A stretch of 6,857 bases of DNA, taken from positions 1-6,857 of the forward strand of contig JAFUQY010000204.1 in NCBI GenBank assembly GCA_017472105.1, given 5' to 3'. Every line of letters starts with the position of its first letter. Positions within the stretch are counted from its first letter, which is position 1. A program made the translations under genes and the position numbers. This document shows, one piece after another, positions 1 to 6,033 of this stretch. This DNA is from Clostridia bacterium (GTDB taxonomy: Bacteria; Bacillota_A; Clostridia; Oscillospirales; CAG-272). Under the pieces are notes generated by a model. It was not told the origin of the DNA. It saw only the letters and a program-made list of their open reading frames with translations, and searched no databases.

Positions 1-1
1 G

Positions 2-364
2 AGTCACTGCTCGATTGCACTGTGGCATTTCATGGAGAAGGATGCGGACACGGCTGCACAAGGATTCCGGTACATGGAAAAAGCGGTCGATCTCACAATC
101 CTCTACGCAGACGCGCTCAGGAATGGATATTTCGTCAGCGACAACCCGTACATCGAACCGCAGGAGTTCGGCAATCACCGACCCTGCTGGACGGATGAGG
201 CGATGTATCCGCGGGAGAAAAGTCTGGATTACTGCCGGAACGAGCTTCACCCGCAGTGGCTTCCCGCTGAAATTGAAGCGGATCCGAGATACACCGCACA
301 GATTGAGCGGCTTGATCGGAAAAAACAGGAAATGACCGAATACTGGCGGACGCGGACTTCATAA
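2..364 (+). CDS. Unrecognised protein, C-terminal 120 residues (5' end outside window)
   Basis: The reading frame is open from base 2 with no stop until TAA at 362-364, so this is the tail of a gene that starts upstream. The internal ATG at 32 is not a convincing start because the frame runs through it and no good ribosome binding site precedes it. The 120 residues are soluble in character, with no membrane segment or repeat, and are rich in Trp, Tyr, Arg and Glu. The first half (FRYMEKAVDLTILYADALRNG) looks helical. The end (from about PAEIEADPRY) looks like a charged amphipathic helix. That closing helix faintly recalls the C-termini of sulfatase-like enzymes, but this is far too weak for a call. 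I do not recognise the family. No terminator is visible in the 97 bases before the next gene, so read-through into it is possible. Confidence 0.7.
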   Translation, partial: SHCSIALWHFMEKDADTAAQGFRYMEKAVDLTILYADALRNGYFVSDNPYIEPQEFGNHRPCWTDEAMYPREKSLDYCRNELHPQWLPAEIEADPRYTAQIERLDRKKQEMTEYWRTRTS

Positions 365-404
365 AAACGTAACACAAACTTCACAAAAACGTCGGAACAT
401 TTTC

Positions 405-454
405 CCTGCATCAAACGTCTTAACAGGTGAAATCCTAAGAAAGAGTGATGCAGG
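405..454 (+). promoter_or_regulatory. Inverted repeat that could pair with the ribosome binding site of the next gene
   Basis: CCTGCATCA at 405-413 is exactly complementary to TGATGCAGG at 446-454, with a 32-base loop. The right arm covers the first part of the AGGTG Shine-Dalgarno (452-456) of the gene starting at 462, so in RNA the stem would hide that site. A second pair, TTAACA (420-425) with TGTTAA (455-460), lies in the same leader. A 9-bp pair within about 50 bases is expected around once by chance in a window this size, so only the position makes it notable. No clear promoter was found in 365-404. Confidence 0.2.
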
Positions 455-461
455 TGTTAAA

Positions 462-1739
462 ATGAAGAAAAAAGTGATCCGTGCGTTTTCCGCCCTGTTT
501 CTGACGGGATTCACCCTCGTTCTTGCGGGAATCCTTGCGTTTTTCATCCTCATCGTCGCCGGAGCGAGCCCGAAGCTTCAGACGATCTGGATCTGCTCGG
601 CGATGCGCACCATGTCCCATAAATACCTCGCGACCGCGTTTTTCTCCGACGAATACATCGAGGAAATCATGGAAGCGAACGAGATTGACGACACGGGATA
701 CGACTCCGTGATTCTCGATTTCAGCAATAAAAACAGGGAAACCGAACCGGAAACCGAGCCGGCACCCGAAACCGATCCCGCAGTCGTGCCGGACACGGAG
801 GAAGAAACGGAAAAGACGCCGGAAACGGAACCTGCGCCCGAAACCGAATCCGAGACAGTTCCGGAAACCGAAGCCGAACCGGAGACCGAGACAGAACCGG
901 AGACCGAACCCGTCCCGGAAACAGAAGCGGAAAGTGAAAAGAAGCCGCCCGCGTCGTACAGTGAGGAGACCGGCGAGATTCCCGAGCTGCCGGGTGAGAC
1001 CGAAGGCGACTACATATCTGAGGGTTACGAGCTGATTGATGACGGAATCTACCTCAAGGAAGTGTCGGGGCTGACATGGCGCGGGTATGTGATGCTGATC
1101 GAGGATCCCATGCGTGTGAAGCTGGTCGACACCTCCAAGCAGTACACCTGCAGCGAGAATGTGATGACGATGACGAAGAACGCGGGTGCTGTGGCGGGCA
1201 TCAACGGCGGCGGATTCCAGGACGGAGCCAACTACGACTCCAACGGCGGAACTCCGGCGGGCCTGCTCATCGAGGACTCCGAAATCGTGCATCCGATCGA
1301 GATCGACGACACGGTCTACAACATGATCGGCATCAACGACGGCGGCGCGCTGGTTCTCCGTCACTGCACTGCACAGTGGGCGCTGGACAACAATATCGTC
1401 TCCGCCGTGTCCTTCGCACCGTTCCTCGTGGTCAACGGAGAGGGTTTGATCAAAACCGGCAGCGGCGGATGGGGAATTGCCCCGAGAACCGCCATCGGAC
1501 AGCGTGAAACCGGCGAATTCCTCTTCCTCGTCATCGACGGACGTCAGCCGGACTGGAGCATCGGCTGTGATCTCGATGTTCTCCAGGAGGTCATGCTCGC
1601 GGAAAATGCATACAACGCGGCGATGCTCGACGGCGGCAGCTCCACGGCGATGGTGCACGCGGGCGAATACATCAACCGTCCCAGCCTCGGTCACGAAAGA
1701 TGGATCAACAACGCATTCGTCGTCATGCCGGCTGAATAA
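462..1739 (+). CDS. Membrane-anchored phosphodiester glycosidase family protein (NAGPA domain, formerly DUF2233)
   Basis: This 425-residue protein has a basic N-terminus (MKKKVIR), one hydrophobic segment at about 11-33, and a short segment with MSHKYLA at 51-57. A Glu/Thr/Pro-rich stalk follows (93-157), then a globular domain from about 187 to the end. The globular part shows the usual NAGPA-domain landmarks: INGGGF at 247-252, APRTAIG at 340-346, VIDGR at 357-361 and DGGSSTAM at 390-397. The domain is named for mammalian N-acetylglucosamine-1-phosphodiester alpha-N-acetylglucosaminidase. Bacterial members are thought to cleave sugar phosphodiesters, though the substrate here is unknown; an envelope polymer is a reasonable inference from the outward-facing layout. 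The start is ATG 462, preceded by AGGTG at 452-456 and directly followed by the basic/hydrophobic anchor. A hairpin terminator follows. I am confident of the family, not of the reaction in this organism. Confidence 0.9.
   Translation: MKKKVIRAFSALFLTGFTLVLAGILAFFILIVAGASPKLQTIWICSAMRTMSHKYLATAFFSDEYIEEIMEANEIDDTGYDSVILDFSNKNRETEPETEPAPETDPAVVPDTEEETEKTPETEPAPETESETVPETEAEPETETEPETEPVPETEAESEKKPPASYSEETGEIPELPGETEGDYISEGYELIDDGIYLKEVSGLTWRGYVMLIEDPMRVKLVDTSKQYTCSENVMTMTKNAGAVAGINGGGFQDGANYDSNGGTPAGLLIEDSEIVHPIEIDDTVYNMIGINDGGALVLRHCTAQWALDNNIVSAVSFAPFLVVNGEGLIKTGSGGWGIAPRTAIGQRETGEFLFLVIDGRQPDWSIGCDLDVLQEVMLAENAYNAAMLDGGSSTAMVHAGEYINRPSLGHERWINNAFVVMPAE
738..932 (+). repeat. Degenerate Glu-Thr-Glu-Pro coding repeat (protein stalk)
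   Basis: Residues 93-157 of the phosphodiester glycosidase consist almost only of Glu, Thr and Pro with some Ala, Val and Ser, built from irregular units such as ETEPETEP and PETEAEPETE. At DNA level the units are variants of GAAACCGAACCG. This is a strongly acidic, probably extended spacer that would hold the catalytic domain away from the membrane. The nucleotide units are diverged at third positions, so this is an old repeat and not a fresh tandem expansion. Confidence 0.8.
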
Positions 1740-1748
1740 AATGAATTG

Positions 1749-1803
1749 ACAGAAAATTCCCGCACATCATGATTCTTCCGAAGACTGATGTGCGGTTCTG
1801 TTT
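1749..1803 (+). terminator. Rho-independent terminator after the phosphodiester glycosidase gene
   Basis: CCGCACATCA (1760-1769) pairs perfectly with TGATGTGCGG (1786-1795) around a 16-base loop. The stem extends past a 5-base bulge by ACAGAA (1749-1754) pairing with TTCTGT (1796-1801). The 3' side runs into TTCTGTTT, an imperfect T-tract. It starts 9 bases after the stop codon and would end the upstream transcript before spoIVB. Confidence 0.7.
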
Positions 1804-1817
1804 CATAAAATTGCAAC

Positions 1818-1846
1818 TCATAATCCCGCGAATCGTGCGCAAATTA
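1818..1846 (+). promoter_or_regulatory. Weak candidate sigma-G/sigma-F-type promoter for spoIVB
   Basis: TCATA at 1818-1822 resembles the forespore sigma -35 element (four of five positions of GHATR). CAAATTA at 1840-1846 resembles the sigma-G -10 element CATNNTA, with one mismatch at a fixed position. The spacing is 17 bases. It lies between the upstream terminator and the spoIVB start, where a promoter is needed. spoIVB is transcribed in the forespore in Bacillus subtilis, which is why this motif was sought; because it was sought, the match is only suggestive. No vegetative -35/-10 pair is evident here. Confidence 0.25.
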
Positions 1847-1894
1847 AAGTCAGGCTTGTGAAAAATCGTGATGAAAGCGGGAGAATGTGATGTT

Positions 1895-2899
1895 ATGAAA
1901 AAGTTAATGCAAAAAATCTGCGTGGGTCTGATCCTTTCCTTCAATATTTTAACTTCAGCCGTGTCGGCAGATGCACCGGAGCGCGTGACCGTCGGCGGAA
2001 TTCCGTTCGGTGTGAAGTTCAGCTCCGAGGGCATTGTCGTCGTCGGATTCACGGAGGTTGACACCGCGGACGGCATGCAGAATCCGGCATATGACGCGGG
2101 ACTGCGGACGGGAGATATAATCACGCATGTGTGCGGTCAGCCCGTGAAAACCTCCGGCGAGATGATCCGTCTGATTGAGTCATGTCCCCAGCCGGTCGAG
2201 ATTACCTACGTCCGGGAGGGTGATGAAAATACCGTCAGCCTGACGCCGTCCCAGAGCCGCATTGACGGTAAGATGAAAACCGGCATGTGGATCCGCGATA
2301 CCACCGCAGGCATCGGCACGGTCACGTTCATTGAGCCGGAAACGGGCGTCTTTGCGGGTCTCGGTCACGGCATCTGCGACAGCGAAACGGGCGAGCTTCT
2401 GAAAATGGAACGCGGAACGGTGGTGGATGTGCAGATTTCGGGGATTACGAAGGGTGTCGCGGGAACCCCGGGGGAACTGAAGGGCTACTTCACGGGTGAG
2501 AAAACGGGCGTGCTCCTCGGCAATACGGCGTGCGGCGTCTACGGTGTGTTCACGGAGATTCCGGCGGAGGTTCCCATGACGGACGTGGAGCTCGGCAGCC
2601 GATGGGAAGTGGAAGCGGGCGAGGCGACGATTCTGTGTACTCTTGACGACAACTGTACGGCGGAATACGGGATCGAGATCGACGAAATCCGCCGCGACAG
2701 CACCGACAACCGCAGCTTCACCATCCGTGTCACCGATGCGGAGCTGATCGAAAAAACCGGCGGCATAGTGCAGGGGATGTCTGGGTCGCCGATTTTGCAG
2801 AATGGCAGGCTCGTCGGCGCGGTCACGCATGTCCTTGTAGGCGATCCCTGCCGCGGGTACGGAATTTTCATCGAGAATATGCTGGATGCAGTGGAGTAA
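1895..2899 (+). CDS. spoIVB: SpoIVB peptidase (S55 family), sporulation signalling protease
   Basis: In sporulating Firmicutes the forespore secretes SpoIVB across its inner membrane. There it cleaves SpoIVFA and so frees SpoIVFB to process pro-sigma-K in the mother cell. The 334-residue product has an N-terminal hydrophobic signal or anchor (about 8-23, possible cut after VSA at 25) and the SpoIVB-type entry GGIPFGVKF (34-42). A PDZ domain follows at about 45-118 (AGLRTGDII at 68-76), then the peptidase. The catalytic set is intact: His158 in GLGHGI, Asp281 in VTD and Ser296 in GMSGSP. The 15-residue Asp-to-Ser gap equals that of B. subtilis Asp363/Ser378. ATG 1895 is chosen because it opens directly on MKKLMQK plus the hydrophobic stretch and has GGGAG at 1879-1883. 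GTG 1868 and ATG 1871 are in-frame alternatives without a good ribosome site. It is shorter than the B. subtilis protein (about 426 residues), mainly at the N-terminus. Terminators on both sides suggest a single-gene transcript. Confidence 0.95.
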   Translation: MKKLMQKICVGLILSFNILTSAVSADAPERVTVGGIPFGVKFSSEGIVVVGFTEVDTADGMQNPAYDAGLRTGDIITHVCGQPVKTSGEMIRLIESCPQPVEITYVREGDENTVSLTPSQSRIDGKMKTGMWIRDTTAGIGTVTFIEPETGVFAGLGHGICDSETGELLKMERGTVVDVQISGITKGVAGTPGELKGYFTGEKTGVLLGNTACGVYGVFTEIPAEVPMTDVELGSRWEVEAGEATILCTLDDNCTAEYGIEIDEIRRDSTDNRSFTIRVTDAELIEKTGGIVQGMSGSPILQNGRLVGAVTHVLVGDPCRGYGIFIENMLDAVE

Positions 2900-2902
2900 A
2901 AT

Positions 2903-2936
2903 AGAAAACCGGGGCAGTTCAATCCCCGGATTTTCT
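2903..2936. terminator. Terminator after spoIVB, symmetric enough to work in both directions
   Basis: AGAAAACCGGGG (2903-2914) pairs with CCCCGG-A-TTTTCT (2924-2936), with a single bulged A and a 9-base loop. On the + strand the stem ends in ATTTTCT. On the - strand the same hairpin ends in TTTTCTATTTTA. It begins four bases after the spoIVB stop. Its symmetry would also suit a convergent minus-strand transcript ending near 2939, if one exists. Confidence 0.8.
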
Positions 2937-2938
2937 GC

Positions 2939-3142
2939 TTATAGACTCCATTTTCCCGCGAGTGCGTTCAAACGATCCGTGATCATTTCAAATCGCTGTT
3001 CCTGTCTCACAAAATCGAATTTGTCTTCTCTGATATAAGCCAGCAATTCCGCCGCCGCAAAAAACGTCCGTTTTCCTCTTCCTTTTTGGCAGAATCTGTG
3101 GTATAATAACGCCAAAGCAGAATTACACCAAAAATTTCCCAC
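2939..3142 (-). other. Doubtful small minus-strand ORF or gene remnant in the spoIVB/C11 gap
   Basis: The minus strand is open from a GTG at 3142 to TAA at 2941-2939 (67 codons). The second half reads as protein-like, with an amphipathic charged helix around DKFDFVRQEQRFEMITDRLN. The stop lies three bases from a terminator that would function in this direction. Against it: no ribosome site precedes the GTG, the frame also stays open further upstream without a start, and its 5' part overlaps the promoter and leader of the C11 gene. An AGGAAGAGG stretch within the ORF is followed by ACG, not ATG, as if a start had been lost. A decayed remnant or pure chance are both possible. Confidence 0.15.
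3099..3107 (+). promoter_or_regulatory. Extended -10 promoter for the C11 protease gene
   Basis: TGGTATAAT at 3099-3107 is a perfect extended -10 (TGnTATAAT). At 16-18 bases upstream there is only a poor -35 (TTCCTT around 3079-3084), which extended -10 promoters can tolerate. Transcription would begin near 3113-3115, giving a leader of about 50 bases before ATG 3164. This looks like a vegetative sigma-A promoter. Confidence 0.65.
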
Positions 3143-3150
3143 TCGATATA
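3142..3150 (+). promoter_or_regulatory. CTCGATATA, possible PadR half-site in the C11 leader
   Basis: This 9-mer is identical to 5683-5691, which contains most of the right arm of the second inverted repeat in the padR promoter. It lies one base before the AGGAGG ribosome site (3152-3157) of the C11 gene and about 30 bases after its likely transcript start. The matching left arm (expected at 3131-3138) is essentially absent, with 3 of 8 positions agreeing. It is therefore at best a half-site, and chance is a real alternative. Confidence 0.2.
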
Positions 3151-3163
3151 CAGGAGGCAGTAT

Positions 3164-5569
3164 ATGAACAACAGACCGAGAGGCCGGCAGAAAAATGTGA
3201 CCGGTCAGGGCAAGGACGTCAAGCGCCGCGGATCAGGACTCGAAACAGGGCCCGTCGGCATGTCCGGACGCAAACCTACCGGTGCATCCTCCGGCAGCTC
3301 CGCCCGTCCCGGCACAAGAACCACACGCTCCGGCGGCGGACTTTCCAAAATCGTAACCATTCTTCTCGTCGTTCTCCTCGGCGGAGGCGGCGGATCCTTC
3401 CTGCTCGGCGGCAATGACGATACTTCCAACGATACCGGAACGTATCAGCAGAGCGAAGTCTCCGGCACCGGCACGATTTCCTCCATGCTCGGCAATCTCG
3501 GCGGCGGCAGTGTTTCCACCGGCTGGGACAACGGAAGCAACGCGGGTGAACTCGATACCACCGTCGTCAGCGGCGCGCGGGACAAATACACGGAAATCCT
3601 CGGCGGCGGCAAGGATGAAATGACCCTGATGATCTACCTCTGCGGCACGGATCTGGAATCCCGCAGCAAGATGGCGACCATGGACTTACAGGAAATGATC
3701 AACGCGGACATTTCCGACAAGGTCAACGTGATCGTGTACAGCGGCGGATGCCGTCAGTGGCAGAACACCGCGATGAGCAGTCAGACCAACCAGATCTGGC
3801 AGGTGACGGATGAGGGACTTGTTTGTCTCGAAGAAAAGCTCGGCAGCAAATCCATGACCGACCCGTCCACGCTGTCCTATTTCATCGACTACTGCGCCGA
3901 CAACTATCCCGCAAACCGAAACGCGCTCGTCTTCTGGGACCACGGCGGAGGATCCGTCAGCGGCTTCGGTTATGACGAAAAGTTCGCATCCAGCGGTTCC
4001 ATGAGCCTTGCGGAAATCGATGACGCGCTCGAGGCGGGCGGAGTGAAGTTTGACTTCATCGGCTTTGACGCATGCCTGATGGCGACGACGGAAAACGCAC
4101 TCATGCTCACCAAGTATGCCGACTACATGATCGCCAGCGAGGAAACCGAACCCGGCATCGGCTGGTACTACACCGACTGGCTGACCGAGCTCTCGAAGAA
4201 CACCTCCATGCCCACCGTCGAGATCGGCAAGAACATCATCGACGACTTTGTTGACACCTGCGCAAGACAGTGCAGAGGTCAGTCCGCGACCCTGTCCATC
4301 GTCGACCTCGCGGAAGTGGAGGCAACCGTCCCCGAAGTGCTGACTGCGTTTTCCAAGGATACATACGAGCTGATCCAGAACGAGGAATACGCTCAGGTTT
4401 CGAATGCAAGAAGCGATACCCGCGAATTCGGCGCATCCTCGAAGATCGACCAGGTTGACCTTGTGCATCTTGCCAAGAATATGAACACCGAAGAGGGCAA
4501 TGCACTCGCGGACGCGCTTCTCGGTACCGTCAAGTACAACCGCACCTCTACCAATATGACCAACTCCTACGGTCTCTCGATTTATTTCCCCTTCCGCAAG
4601 GCATCCATGGTCGATACTGCCGTGGAAACCTATGAAGACATCGGACTGGATGACGAATACGCCAAGTGCATTCAGGCGTTCGCGTCCATGGAGGTCAGCG
4701 GTCAGGCGGCAAGCGGCGGTACGGCGTCTCCTCTCCCGTCCCTGATGGGCATGCTTGGCTCGATGGGCTCGATGACGTCCGGCAGCAGCTCCGGCGCAAG
4801 TGCGGAAATGATCGGTCAGCTTCTCGGCACCTTCCTCGGCGGTGACATCAGCAGCATCGCAGGTCTTGCCGGCAGTGCGGACTTCCTCAGCGGACGCGCA
4901 CTCAGCGATGAGGACACCATTGCGTACATCACGGAAAATTCCTTCGACGGCAGTCAGCTCCAGTGGACGGACACTGCATCCGGTGAGGCAATCGTTCTTC
5001 CCGAAGATCAGTGGGCACTGGTTCAGACGCTCCACGCGAACATGTTCTACGACGACGGCGAAGGCTATATCGACCTCGGTCAGGACAATGTGTACGAATT
5101 CGACGCCGACGGCAATCTTCTCGCTCCTGCGGAAATTACATGGCTTGCGGTCAATGACCAGCCTGTCGCGTACTACCACGAATCCACCGTGGATAACGGC
5201 ACGAATTACAGCATCACCGGCAGAATTCCGGTTCTCTACAACGGGGAACGCGCGGAGCTTGTCGTGGAATTCACGGATGAGGATCCCTATGGCTCCGTTG
5301 TCGGCGTCAGACGCGTTTACAGCAACGGCGAAACCGCAACCGCCGCAAAGACCATGGACGCAGTTGTGACCGGCGACGTGATCGACTTTGTCTGTGACTA
5401 TTACAGCTACGACGGGGAATACCTCGACAGCTACATGCTCGGAGAACGGCTTACCGTTGACGGCGAGCTTGTCATCAGCGACGTCTACGTGGACGAAACC
5501 GCCGCAGAGCTCACCTACGTCTTCACGGATATCTACAACCAGCAGTACTGGACCGCTCCGGTAAAGTAA
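3164..5569 (+). CDS. Membrane-anchored clostripain-family (C11) cysteine protease
   Basis: This 801-residue protein belongs to the clan CD peptidases of the C11 family, which cut after Arg or Lys. Residues 1-59 are basic and Gly/Ser-rich with no membrane character. Residues 62-81 form one hydrophobic segment (KIVTILLVVLLGG...), probably an uncleaved anchor that puts the rest outside. A Gly/Ser/Thr-rich spacer leads to the protease domain at about 151-520. The catalytic pair is His260 in FWDHGGG and Cys304 in FDACLMA. Asp302, two residues before the Cys, matches the S1-pocket Asp of characterised C11 enzymes, supporting basic P1 specificity. A Met/Gly/Ser-rich linker (about 515-580) joins a C-terminal region (about 580-801) rich in Tyr, Asp and Thr, likely beta-sheet, whose function I do not recognise. 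The start ATG 3164 has AGGAGG six bases upstream. The gene stands alone between its own promoter and terminator. Any self-cleavage site cannot be placed from sequence alone. Confidence 0.93.
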   Translation: MNNRPRGRQKNVTGQGKDVKRRGSGLETGPVGMSGRKPTGASSGSSARPGTRTTRSGGGLSKIVTILLVVLLGGGGGSFLLGGNDDTSNDTGTYQQSEVSGTGTISSMLGNLGGGSVSTGWDNGSNAGELDTTVVSGARDKYTEILGGGKDEMTLMIYLCGTDLESRSKMATMDLQEMINADISDKVNVIVYSGGCRQWQNTAMSSQTNQIWQVTDEGLVCLEEKLGSKSMTDPSTLSYFIDYCADNYPANRNALVFWDHGGGSVSGFGYDEKFASSGSMSLAEIDDALEAGGVKFDFIGFDACLMATTENALMLTKYADYMIASEETEPGIGWYYTDWLTELSKNTSMPTVEIGKNIIDDFVDTCARQCRGQSATLSIVDLAEVEATVPEVLTAFSKDTYELIQNEEYAQVSNARSDTREFGASSKIDQVDLVHLAKNMNTEEGNALADALLGTVKYNRTSTNMTNSYGLSIYFPFRKASMVDTAVETYEDIGLDDEYAKCIQAFASMEVSGQAASGGTASPLPSLMGMLGSMGSMTSGSSSGASAEMIGQLLGTFLGGDISSIAGLAGSADFLSGRALSDEDTIAYITENSFDGSQLQWTDTASGEAIVLPEDQWALVQTLHANMFYDDGEGYIDLGQDNVYEFDADGNLLAPAEITWLAVNDQPVAYYHESTVDNGTNYSITGRIPVLYNGERAELVVEFTDEDPYGSVVGVRRVYSNGETATAAKTMDAVVTGDVIDFVCDYYSYDGEYLDSYMLGERLTVDGELVISDVYVDETAAELTYVFTDIYNQQYWTAPVK

Positions 5570-5577
5570 ATCAGATC

Positions 5578-5612
5578 AAGGCATTTCCCGTCACGGGAGG
5601 TGCCTTTTCTTT
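5578..5612 (+). terminator. Strong rho-independent terminator after the C11 gene
   Basis: AAGGCATTTCCCG (5578-5590) pairs with CGGGAGGTGCCTT (5594-5606) around a three-base TCA loop. That is a 13-pair stem with two G-U wobbles, followed by TTTTCTTT. It lies nine bases after the stop codon and separates the protease gene from the padR operon. Confidence 0.9.
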
Positions 5613-5632
5613 CCGGAATTTTTCTAAAACTG

Positions 5633-5661
5633 TTGACAGATATATCGCAGTGTGATATAAT
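5633..5661 (+). promoter_or_regulatory. Near-consensus sigma-A promoter of the padR operon
   Basis: TTGACA (5633-5638) and TATAAT (5656-5661) are both perfect and 17 bases apart. TG at 5653-5654 also makes the -10 extended (TGATATAAT). Transcription should start near 5668-5669. A promoter this strong normally needs repression, consistent with the inverted repeats that overlap and follow it. Confidence 0.92.
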
Positions 5662-5692
5662 AAGCACAACAATATATCGCACCTCGATATAT
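5640..5692 (+). promoter_or_regulatory. Two inverted-repeat operators, probable PadR autoregulatory sites
   Basis: Operator 1 is ATATATCG (5640-5647), five bases, TGATATAA (5653-5660); it lies across the spacer and -10 box. Operator 2 is ATATATCG (5672-5679), five bases, CGATATAT (5685-5692), a perfect inverted repeat starting just after the likely transcript start. Both have the same 8-N5-8 design and the same left-arm extension (ATATATCGCA). Their centres are 32 bp apart, about three helix turns, so bound proteins would face the same side. PadR proteins commonly repress their own promoters at such AT-rich dyads; that this PadR binds here is inference from position and symmetry. Confidence 0.75.
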
Positions 5693-5718
5693 CGGACTGA
5701 AATATACGGAGGGAGCAC

Positions 5719-6033
5719 ATGGATGCCCACACCAGAAAAGTGTATGTTCCCATGACGGAGACCGGTTTCTACATCCTCTACTGCCTGCGAAAGCCGAATC
5801 ACGGTTACGGTGTGGTGCAGACGGTGGAAAAGCTGACCGAAGGTGAGATCCGGCTTGCACCGGGAACCATGTACGGCAGTCTGTCGAAGATGGAAAAGGA
5901 CGGACTGATCCGGTTCATGCACGAAGAAGACAAACGGAAAATTTACGTCATTACAGAACTTGGCGAGGAAGTGCTGGGGCTCGAGCTGAAGCGCATCCGC
6001 CGGCTGTACCGGACGATACAGGAGGAAATCTGA
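5719..6033 (+). CDS. PadR-family transcriptional regulator
   Basis: This 104-residue winged-helix DNA-binding protein matches the short PadR type. The first helices run through TETGFYILYCLRKPNHGYGV (13-32). The recognition region is around APGTMYGSLSKMEKDGLI, a typical PadR pattern (gTlY..L..Le..Gli). The wing leads to KRKIYVITELGEEVL, and one C-terminal helix (about 85-104) would serve for dimerisation. Family members are dimeric repressors that respond to small molecules or envelope stress, but the ligand cannot be predicted here. ATG 5719 is preceded by GGAGGG (5708-5713). The stop codon overlaps the next start by one base (TGATG), so translation of the two is probably coupled. It most likely represses its own operon through the dyads at 5640-5692. 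Confidence 0.93.
   Translation: MDAHTRKVYVPMTETGFYILYCLRKPNHGYGVVQTVEKLTEGEIRLAPGTMYGSLSKMEKDGLIRFMHEEDKRKIYVITELGEEVLGLELKRIRRLYRTIQEEI

Noticed and set aside
363..418. Short direct repeats AAAAACGT (363-370, 385-392) and AAACGT (413-418)
   Set aside because: The 22-base spacing of the first two is attractive for an operator, but the units are short and A-rich, no promoter could be recognised beside them, and chance is sufficient.
435..1694. A 419-codon open frame on the minus strand opposite the phosphodiester glycosidase gene
   Set aside because: It mirrors the codon bias of a confidently identified + strand gene and its translation is skewed in composition (His/Arg/Val runs, Phe/Gly/Arg repeats opposite the E/T/P stalk). 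No ribosome site or own promoter was seen.
1746..1774. TTGACA at 1746-1751 as a -35 box for spoIVB
   Set aside because: The only -10 candidates at suitable distance (CATGAT/ATGATT around 1768-1774) are poor, and transcripts from there would run straight into the 1749-1803 hairpin.
1868..1894. Earlier starts for spoIVB (GTG 1868, ATG 1871)
   Set aside because: They would add nine polar residues before a typical MKK plus hydrophobic signal, and neither has a ribosome site at proper distance; GGGAG at 1879-1883 serves ATG 1895.
2180..2830. A 216-codon minus-strand frame opposite spoIVB
   Set aside because: Antisense shadow of a well-supported gene; Arg/His/Ala-rich translation without recognisable motifs.
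3061..3074. Small inverted repeat AAAACG-TC-CGTTTT
   Set aside because: The two-base loop is too short for a stable hairpin and there is no role for a terminator there; probably chance in an AT-rich gap.
3686..5179. A 497-codon open frame on the minus strand opposite the C11 protease gene
   Set aside because: Same reason: it is a shadow of GC-rich codon use in a real gene with intact catalytic motifs, and its translation matches no family I recognise.
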